From the NCBI RefSeq assembly GCF_029016485.1, contig NZ_CP092107.1:1674001-1738000 (forward strand): a stretch of 64,000 nt of DNA. The letters are read 5' to 3'. How positions within the stretch are numbered: position 1 is the stretch's first letter; every line of letters begins with the position of its first letter. Below, in pieces: positions 56,436-64,000 of this stretch. Source of the stretch: Vibrio sp. JC009. Lineage in GTDB: Bacteria > Pseudomonadota > Gammaproteobacteria > Enterobacterales > Vibrionaceae. The notes under the pieces were generated by a model. The model was not told the origin of the DNA and made no database searches. It saw nothing but the letters and a program-made list of their open reading frames with translations. A program made the translations under genes and the position numbers.

Positions 56436-57944
56436 ATGGAAACTTTTCTAAGTGCACTGGCTTATATAGATATAAGCACGATTTTAGTAGTCATTGTAGC
56501 GGGTCTCTTTGGGCTCTTTGTGGGGGCAATACCCGGCCTGACTGCCACTATGGCGATAGCGCTGATGGTGCCCTTCACCTTTTTTCTGGATCCGATACCC
56601 GCTTTAGCAGTGATGATTTCGGTGAGTGCCTCTTCAATCTTTGCCGGTGACATACCCGGTGCTTTACTTAACATCCCTGGAACGCCAGCTTCGGCGGCCT
56701 ATGTCAGTGATGCGAATACCCTTGTTAAACAGGGGCAGGCAAACAAGGTGCTAGGTATTGAATTAACCAGTTCTGTAATTGGCGGGGTTATTGGTACGGT
56801 TATATTGGCGTTTACCGCGCCATTGTTAGCCAAATTTGCCCTGAAATTTAGCTCATTTGAATATATGTGGTTATCCCTTATTGGTTTAAGTTGCGCGACG
56901 ATCGTTTCAGGTACAAATACCAGTAAGAGCATACTGGCGCTGTTCTTTGGTATTGCTCTTTCTACGATTGGTTATGATGAGTTTACCGGTCAGGCGAGAT
57001 TTACTTTCGGTCAGGTTTCTCTGTTGCAGGGAGTGAGTTTCATTCCGGCAATGATTGGCCTGTTCGCCATCTCTGGTGCTATTGAGTATTACGTTGATCG
57101 CAACAATAACAAACTGGAACCGGTAGCGACTGACGTTGAGCCGGGGATGAACATCTTTAAAGGGCTGGGAGGGGTTTTATACCGCAAGAAAGGGGGCGTC
57201 GTTCGTAGCGGCATGATAGGCACTCTGATAGGTGCGCTGCCTGGTGCCGGGGCTGATATTGCGGCCTGGATGTCTTATGCTGTGTCCAAAAAACTGTCTA
57301 AAACGCCAGAAAAGTATGGTAACGGCTCTGAAGAGGCGATAGTAGACGCCTCTGCAAGCAACAACGCCAGCCTTGCTGGTAGTTGGATCCCTTCATTGGT
57401 GTTTGGTATTCCCGGAGACTCAGCCGCAGCAATCATCATTGGTGTCCTTTATATGAAGGATATGCAGCCAGGACCGACACTGTTTTTATTTAACCCAGAT
57501 AAGTTATACGCAGTATTTATTATATTCCTTATCGCAAACCTGATACTTATTCCATTGGCGTTTCTTGTGGTTAACGTGCTCAAGAAAGTTGTTTCCATTG
57601 ATAATGCAGTGGTTTATCCGGTGGTTATTTTATTTAGTATTGTTGGTTCCTATGCGATAAATAATTCTCTTTCATCCGTGGTTGTTATGTTAATCATGGG
57701 TGTGGTTGGCTTCTTCTTACAGAGAAGAAATTACCCAATATCACCAATAATTCTTGGTATGATATTAGGGCCAATGCTGGAGAAGAATTTATTATCATCC
57801 CTATTGAAGTCTGAAGGAAACTTAATTGCATTTGTGGAAAGGCCTATATCACTTGTATTAGCACTTATATTTTTATTTATAGTGATAATGCAGGTTAAAG
57901 GTAGCATTAGTTCTCAAAGTAAAAATAAAGAAAGTTACATTTAA
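56436..57944 (+). CDS. TctA-like large membrane subunit
   Basis: A 502-residue permease with about 11-12 membrane helices. It shows the TctA motifs GAIPGLTATMAIA (about residue 30), GDIPGALLNIPGTPAS and a second repeat GALPGAGADIAAWMSY. It forms a secondary, proton- or sodium-driven carboxylate importer with the two preceding subunits. Confidence 0.93.
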   Translation: METFLSALAYIDISTILVVIVAGLFGLFVGAIPGLTATMAIALMVPFTFFLDPIPALAVMISVSASSIFAGDIPGALLNIPGTPASAAYVSDANTLVKQGQANKVLGIELTSSVIGGVIGTVILAFTAPLLAKFALKFSSFEYMWLSLIGLSCATIVSGTNTSKSILALFFGIALSTIGYDEFTGQARFTFGQVSLLQGVSFIPAMIGLFAISGAIEYYVDRNNNKLEPVATDVEPGMNIFKGLGGVLYRKKGGVVRSGMIGTLIGALPGAGADIAAWMSYAVSKKLSKTPEKYGNGSEEAIVDASASNNASLAGSWIPSLVFGIPGDSAAAIIIGVLYMKDMQPGPTLFLFNPDKLYAVFIIFLIANLILIPLAFLVVNVLKKVVSIDNAVVYPVVILFSIVGSYAINNSLSSVVVMLIMGVVGFFLQRRNYPISPIILGMILGPMLEKNLLSSLLKSEGNLIAFVERPISLVLALIFLFIVIMQVKGSISSQSKNKESYI

Positions 57945-57957
57945 TCAAGGTACTTTT

Positions 57958-58953
57958 ATGAAAAAGATAATGAATAGTGCTGATACCTATGTGGATCAGA
58001 CTCTCGCTGGCTTGTGCGCCGCGCATCCGGAATTATATTCACAGCCTAAAGCCAGATTAATTACAAGAGCTAACATTGGAGCCAAAAAGAAAGTTGGTAT
58101 TGTCACTGGTGGAGGCTCAGGGCACCTGCCTGTCTTTACCGGGTACGTTGGTGAAGGTCTGCTGGATGCGGCTGCTGTTGGTGATGTATTTGCTTCACCT
58201 TCTGCAGATTTGATGGCGGATACCATTCGTGAAGCTGACAGCGGTATGGGCGTTTTACTTCTTTATGGAAACTACGGCGGCGATGTCATGAACTTCGATA
58301 TGGCTATCGAAACCGTCGACTTTGAGGACGATATTGCTTGTACAACCGTGCTTGCTGCTGATGATGTAGCGTCAGCTAAGCCGGAGGAAGCAGCCAAAAG
58401 GCGTGGTGTGGCAGGAATGATCTACGGATTTAAGCTTGCCGGGGCAATGGCTGAGACCGGCGCTTCTTTGGAAGAGGTAACACGAGTTGCCAACAAAGCA
58501 ATGGATGCGACGAGAAGTATTGGCTGCGCGTTGAGCCCATGTATTCTTCCTGCCGTTGGTGAGCCGACTTTCCATCTTGCCGAAGATGAGATGGAAATGG
58601 GGATGGGAATTCACGGTGAGCCTGGTATCTGGCGTGACAAATTAAAGCCTGCGGATCAAATCGCAGAAGAGATGTTCAACGCTCTAATTGCTGAATATGA
58701 GTTAAAGAAAGGCGATACAGTTTCTATATTAGTGAACTCACTTGGCGCTACGCCTCTTGAAGAGCTTTACATCATCTACTCTAAAGTAGATCAGCTATTC
58801 AAAGAAATGGGAGTATCCATTTACCGTCCATTGGTTGGGCGTTATGCCACTTCCATGGAAATGGCAGGAGCCAGCCTGACTGTCTGCCAGTTGGATACAG
58901 AGCTAAAAGAGCTTCTCGCTGCACCGGCCGAGTGTGCATTTCTTAAGGTGTAA
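57958..58953 (+). CDS. dhaK: Dihydroxyacetone kinase subunit DhaK
   Basis: A 331-residue DhaK. GGGSGHLPVFTGYVG binds substrate, and the histidine in GMGIHGEPG covalently holds the keto group as a hemiaminal. It pairs with DhaL (next gene, 3-base gap). No DhaM phosphotransferase is present, so the donor may be ATP, as in the tetrulose-kinase branch of the family. The substrate could be dihydroxyacetone or a tetrulose such as erythrulose. Confidence 0.9.
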   Translation: MKKIMNSADTYVDQTLAGLCAAHPELYSQPKARLITRANIGAKKKVGIVTGGGSGHLPVFTGYVGEGLLDAAAVGDVFASPSADLMADTIREADSGMGVLLLYGNYGGDVMNFDMAIETVDFEDDIACTTVLAADDVASAKPEEAAKRRGVAGMIYGFKLAGAMAETGASLEEVTRVANKAMDATRSIGCALSPCILPAVGEPTFHLAEDEMEMGMGIHGEPGIWRDKLKPADQIAEEMFNALIAEYELKKGDTVSILVNSLGATPLEELYIIYSKVDQLFKEMGVSIYRPLVGRYATSMEMAGASLTVCQLDTELKELLAAPAECAFLKV

Positions 58954-58956
58954 ATT

Positions 58957-59565
58957 ATGAGCAGATTTTCAACGAAAGAGTTAAGAGTTGCTGCTGAGAA
59001 AATCAGTAATGCGTGTGATGACGCTCAGCAATTTTTATGTGATGCAGACGGAAAGCTCGGAGATGGTGATCTTGGCCTTACGATGCAAAAAGGATGGAAA
59101 CAGATCTCTGAAGACGCAGTGAATTGGGATGACAGCATTGCCAAAAACTTCTTTCAGGCCTCCAAGTCATTACAAAGTGCCTGTGCCTCATCTTACGGTA
59201 CGCTTCAGGCAACAGGATTTATGGCAGCCGCGAAGTACTGCAAAGAGAAAAAGCTTGAAGCGGTATCTCCGTCAGATATTCATCCACTGCTTACAGAAGC
59301 CTATCAGGCAATGATGCTACGGGGTAAAGGTGAGCTTGGCCAGAAGTCGGTATTGGACATTCTTCACAACCTGTCGATGGCATTCGAGGGCGTTGACGAA
59401 CAGGCTGACTTGAAGGCGATTGCTCAACAGTCTGTGTCCATGACATTGGATGAGTTTCGTGACCGGCCAAATCTGTTAGGCAGGGCAAGAATGTTTCCGG
59501 AGAAGTCTATTGGCTTAGATGATCCAGGAATGTTGGCGATAAAAGTTGTAGTAGATGCGCTTTAA
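58957..59565 (+). CDS. dhaL: Dihydroxyacetone kinase subunit DhaL
   Basis: A 202-residue nucleotide-binding subunit. CDADGKLGDGDLGLTM supplies the three Mg-binding aspartates. SYGTLQATGFM and RGKGELGQKSVLDIL are further family motifs. It follows dhaK directly. Whether ADP stays bound and is rephosphorylated by a PTS protein, or ATP exchanges freely, cannot be told from sequence. Confidence 0.9.
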   Translation: MSRFSTKELRVAAEKISNACDDAQQFLCDADGKLGDGDLGLTMQKGWKQISEDAVNWDDSIAKNFFQASKSLQSACASSYGTLQATGFMAAAKYCKEKKLEAVSPSDIHPLLTEAYQAMMLRGKGELGQKSVLDILHNLSMAFEGVDEQADLKAIAQQSVSMTLDEFRDRPNLLGRARMFPEKSIGLDDPGMLAIKVVVDAL

Positions 59566-59578
59566 GTAAGGAATAAAA

Positions 59579-60487
59579 ATGAAAAAGCTATTTGGTGTTA
59601 CGGTCGCAATGGTGACCCCTTTTGATAACAACGATCAGGTGGATGTGCCGGCTCTTACAGAGCTTACGGAAATGTTGGTACAGAAAGAGGTAAGTTGTCT
59701 TTACCCTTGTGGCACGACAGGCGAAATGTTGCGCCTGTCTGCTCTGGAAAGAAAACTGGTTGCTGAAACTGTCGTAAAAACAGCAGATTCTCGCCTGTCA
59801 GTATTTATTCATGTTGGTGCTATGACCTTAAGTGAAACTGTTGAATTGGCAGTTCATGCAAAGGAAATTGGTGCAGACGGTATTGGTGTTGTCACTCCCC
59901 AGTTCTTTGGCTGCAATGAACGAGAGATGGAAAATTACTTTGTGACTGTTGCTAACAGTGTGCCGAAGGATTTCCCGGTTTACCTGTACAACATACCCCA
60001 GTGCGCAGCCAACAATTTATCTGTAGATGTAGTTAAAAAGGTTCAGCAGCAGTGCCCGAATGTTATTGGTATTAAGTACAGCTTCGCAGATCTGAATACC
60101 ACCCTAAGCTATATGTCTGTTGCCGAGGACTTCTCTGTACTTCATGGCTATGACAAGTTGTTCAATGGTCTGCTTCAATCCGGCTGTGACGGTACAGTTT
60201 CTGGTTGTGCCTGCGTCTTCCCTGAACCGTTTGTTAATACCTATAAGGCCTTCAAAGAAGGCGATACAGCGAAAGCCGCCTACTGGCAGAAAATCTCCAC
60301 AGAGTTTAGTGATGCTCTTAAATCGGGAGCCAACATGGCTATTTTCAAATCAGCCCTTACGATGCGAGGATTGACCGGCGGACATATGCGCCTTCCTCAG
60401 CTGGATCTTACCAGCGAAGACAATGATGTTCTTGAGCAGGAACTAAGAGCGCTATGTGAAAAATCAGCTGTTCCTTTTTCACTTTAG
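59579..60487 (+). CDS. DapA/N-acetylneuraminate lyase-family aldolase
   Basis: A 302-residue class I aldolase-fold protein. The carboxylate loop CGTTGEM, the catalytic tyrosine in VYLYNIP, and the Schiff-base lysine in GIKYSFADL are present. A biosynthetic DapA role is unlikely in this setting. A 2-keto-3-deoxy sugar-acid lyase giving pyruvate plus an aldehyde is more likely. The substrate is unassigned. It follows dhaL by 13 bases. Confidence 0.85.
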   Translation: MKKLFGVTVAMVTPFDNNDQVDVPALTELTEMLVQKEVSCLYPCGTTGEMLRLSALERKLVAETVVKTADSRLSVFIHVGAMTLSETVELAVHAKEIGADGIGVVTPQFFGCNEREMENYFVTVANSVPKDFPVYLYNIPQCAANNLSVDVVKKVQQQCPNVIGIKYSFADLNTTLSYMSVAEDFSVLHGYDKLFNGLLQSGCDGTVSGCACVFPEPFVNTYKAFKEGDTAKAAYWQKISTEFSDALKSGANMAIFKSALTMRGLTGGHMRLPQLDLTSEDNDVLEQELRALCEKSAVPFSL

Positions 60488-60495
60488 GGTTTAAT

Positions 60496-60527
60496 CAGAT
60501 ATGGCTGAAAGGACTCTGCCATATCTG
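60496..60527 (+). terminator. Hairpin after the aldolase gene
   Basis: A perfect 10-bp stem CAGATATGGC/GCCATATCTG with a 12-base loop begins 9 bases after the stop codon. It is followed by GTGCTTTAGA, without a strong T run, so it may only attenuate readthrough into the phosphatase gene. Confidence 0.45.
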
Positions 60528-60609
60528 GTGCTTTAGATAGAACTATCTGTCCCATTTCTATAATTTTCTTATGGCTGCTGGTATAGCCGAGTACAGTCAA
60601 GGGGGAAGC

Positions 60610-62057
<1,448 letters not shown>

Positions 62058-62138
62058 TTAAAGGGCAAATCAGCAACATTGCCGATGATGCTAGCGGGTG
62101 TTGCTTTGGTATTCGTGGCTGAATTCCTGAACGTCTTT

Positions 62139-64000
62139 TTATCGCTTATCCAGCGCTTTGTTCAGCGAAATCCAGTTGACCAACGTAGCAAACAGGGTAT
62201 CAGGTAATATTGGTTTACCGATATGATCATTCATTCCCACCTCCAGGCATTTCTGTTTCTCCTGTTCCATTGCATGAGCTGTCATCGCAATAATCGGCAG
62301 GTTTTTATGCCGGTCGTTCATTCTGATCTGCTTTGTGGTTGTGTAGCCATCCATTTCAGGCATCTGTATATCCATCAGAACCGCATCAAACTGGCTATCC
62401 TCCTGAAGCAGGTCCAGAGCAATTTTACCATTGGCGGCAAGGGTTACCTCAACGCCCTGGCTTTTAAGCAGAGCCTTTGCGACCATCTGGTTCACTTCAT
62501 TGTCTTCGACCAGCAGCACTTTAGTTCCCCTTAGCGCGGATTCTATGGATTCAAGGCTGTGCTTGGCATCAGTCTGATCGCCTTCTGCCGGTTGTTTCTC
62601 TGCAAGTCTGGTAAAACCGGCAGTAAAACAAAAGCAGCTGCCTTTGCCCGGTTCGCTGGTGACCCATATGGTGCCACCCATCATCTGAACCAATTTTTTG
62701 CTGATACTGAGCCCGAGGCCCGTACCACCATATTTACGGGTGGTTGAACTGTCCACCTGGTCAAATGCCTGAAATAGCTTCTCCTTACGATCGGTGGGAA
62801 TGCCTATTCCGCTGTCAATAACCTCAAACCGTAGCTCAACCCGATCTTTACCGGGTAGCGCCATTGTCTTATCCTCTACAACTCTGACCAGAATCCGCCC
62901 TGTTTCGGTAAACTTAACCGCATTAGCAACCAGGTTAGTCAGGATCTGACCCAATCGTAGCGGATCCCCGACAAAAGATCGGCCAATCCCAGGCTCTACC
63001 TCAATCTCAAAAATCAGCCCCTTGCTTTCCGTTTTAAGAGAAAACAGGTCGTACAGCTTCTTCATCACATCATCTAGCGAAAACGCTACCTGTTCCAGTT
63101 TCAGCTTATCGGCTTCTATCTTGGAGAAGTCCAGAACGTCATCAATAATACCCAGCAGAGAATTCGCCGCACCTTCGATTTTTTGCAGGTAATCATGTTG
63201 TACGGTATCTAATCCCGTTTTCAGCGTCAGACCGGACAAGCCTATGATGGCATTCATAGGCGTTCGGATCTCATGGCTCATATTGGCAAGGAACGCGCTC
63301 TTGGTTCTGACCGCCTCTTCCGCTTTCTGCCTGGCTTTTTCAAGCTGCAGGTTGCTTAGCTCCAGTTGCTGGTTGGTGATAGCCAGTTCTGAGGTGATAT
63401 TTTTTCTATATTTCACCTCATTTATAAGAGCTCTTTCATTATGTTCCAATAGTACCTTTGCTTCGAATTCATTATAACTGTTTTTTTCTGCGTTAATCGA
63501 AATAATCCATACGATTGTTATTATCAGTAGAGGGTTTAATAAATTTGAAATTATGAACAAATTACCACCTTTCATTATAAAAAGGAAAGGGAGGAAAATA
63601 ATTGTAGAGACGGTGAATAGCGAGATGTACCTGCGAATAGGAGCTGAGAAGACATGAGTAACCAACATTGTAGTGATTAAGCCTGCTATAAGAAAACTGT
63701 TAAACCTACCTTCCAACTCACCATAGTTCATGTAAAACAAGCCAAGCATCATTATAAGGATACTATAAACAAAAGCTAGATAGCTATATTTTATAACTCG
63801 CTTATTTTCTTTATTTTTTGATTTGCTCAATATTAGAAAGGTAATTCCAAATAATATTGGAATTGACCTCCATATCAGAGTGTTTTGACTATATTTAGTC
63901 ATATAAGTATCTTTGAGATAAAATAAAGGAAGAACCAAAACCACAATAATTGCTAGATAATGTCCAAGCTTTAGTGTCTTCTCATGTAATGATTTTTCAT
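62139..64000 (-). CDS. Hybrid sensor histidine kinase, 5' end outside the window
   Basis: The frame is open to base 64000, so the start is beyond the edge. The visible N-terminal part has about six hydrophobic segments over some 170 residues and no large periplasmic domain. Next are a coiled coil, the HisKA box FLANMSHEIRTPMNAIIGL, an ATPase domain (NLVANAVKFT, DSGIGI, GGTGLGLSISKKL), and a C-terminal receiver with VLLVEDNEVN, the aspartate in AVLMDIQMPEMDGY and GKPI. No HPt domain follows, so a separate phosphotransfer protein is needed. It converges on the sugar-acid locus. Confidence 0.9.
   Translation of the reverse strand, partial: EKSLHEKTLKLGHYLAIIVVLVLPLFYLKDTYMTKYSQNTLIWRSIPILFGITFLILSKSKNKENKRVIKYSYLAFVYSILIMMLGLFYMNYGELEGRFNSFLIAGLITTMLVTHVFSAPIRRYISLFTVSTIIFLPFLFIMKGGNLFIISNLLNPLLIITIVWIISINAEKNSYNEFEAKVLLEHNERALINEVKYRKNITSELAITNQQLELSNLQLEKARQKAEEAVRTKSAFLANMSHEIRTPMNAIIGLSGLTLKTGLDTVQHDYLQKIEGAANSLLGIIDDVLDFSKIEADKLKLEQVAFSLDDVMKKLYDLFSLKTESKGLIFEIEVEPGIGRSFVGDPLRLGQILTNLVANAVKFTETGRILVRVVEDKTMALPGKDRVELRFEVIDSGIGIPTDRKEKLFQAFDQVDSSTTRKYGGTGLGLSISKKLVQMMGGTIWVTSEPGKGSCFCFTAGFTRLAEKQPAEGDQTDAKHSLESIESALRGTKVLLVEDNEVNQMVAKALLKSQGVEVTLAANGKIALDLLQEDSQFDAVLMDIQMPEMDGYTTTKQIRMNDRHKNLPIIAMTAHAMEQEKQKCLEVGMNDHIGKPILPDTLFATLVNWISLNKALDKR

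Noticed and set aside
62058..62138. Terminator between the YhcH-family gene and the hybrid kinase
   Set aside because: AGCAACA/TGTTGCT can pair, but the loop is about 20 bases and no T run follows on either strand.

Overview
The window reads as chromosome of a marine gammaproteobacterium, most likely a Vibrionaceae member. The reasons are the strong family matches (GlgA, MalT/MalQ, PflB, YjjI/YjjW, FeoABC with a cysteine-free FeoC) and a palindromic repeat of a type I associate with Vibrio and Shewanella. No rRNA or complete tRNA gene was seen.

Layout. 1-18.4 kb is mostly core metabolism: the end of an EAL-domain protein, the YjjI/YjjW glycyl-radical pair, a Cache-type chemoreceptor, glycogen synthase, MalT and MalQ, and pyruvate formate-lyase. 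A periplasmic respiratory module follows at 14.7-19.6 kb. It has a heptaheme/b-type membrane cytochrome, a tetraheme cytochrome, a Tat-exported flavoprotein reductase and a LuxR-type regulator. The promoter regions of the flavoprotein and regulator genes are clearly duplicates of each other.

20-37.5 kb is accessory DNA. It holds a TacAT-like toxin-antitoxin pair, a potassium channel, an AAA ATPase with a nuclease-like tail behind a 55-bp-period repeat array, a SNF2/SWIM pair and a HipBA pair. Next is a 3.6-kb block bounded by two 104-bp direct repeats, each carrying the 3' part of a tRNA-Gly gene. That block holds AbiEi/AbiEii and a truncated TOTE-type primase. A decapitated metallopeptidase and a complete 3,256-bp IS21-family element with a 5-bp target duplication close the region. 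A short CpxP-like gene with two CpxR-type boxes lies just beyond.

38-43 kb returns to core genes: feoABC and a two-component system. At 43-46.7 kb there is gene debris, a DeoR regulator, and a second DeoR gene split by an IS110/IS1111-type element with a likely 3' bridge-RNA region.

47-62 kb is a co-directional sugar-acid locus. It carries the tetronate pathway set (LtnD, OtnK, OtnC, OtnI), a GH38 mannosylglycerate hydrolase (MngB), a DeoR-HTH/PfkB-kinase fusion, a TctC/TctB/TctA transporter, DhaK and DhaL without DhaM, a DapA-family lyase, a class II fructose bisphosphatase and a YhcH-family protein. My reading is that an anionic mannoside or sugar acid is taken up by the Tct-type transporter, split by MngB, and funnelled to dihydroxyacetone phosphate and on to gluconeogenesis. 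The window ends inside a hybrid sensor kinase. Function calls come from recognised motifs and remembered family sequences. No database search was run.
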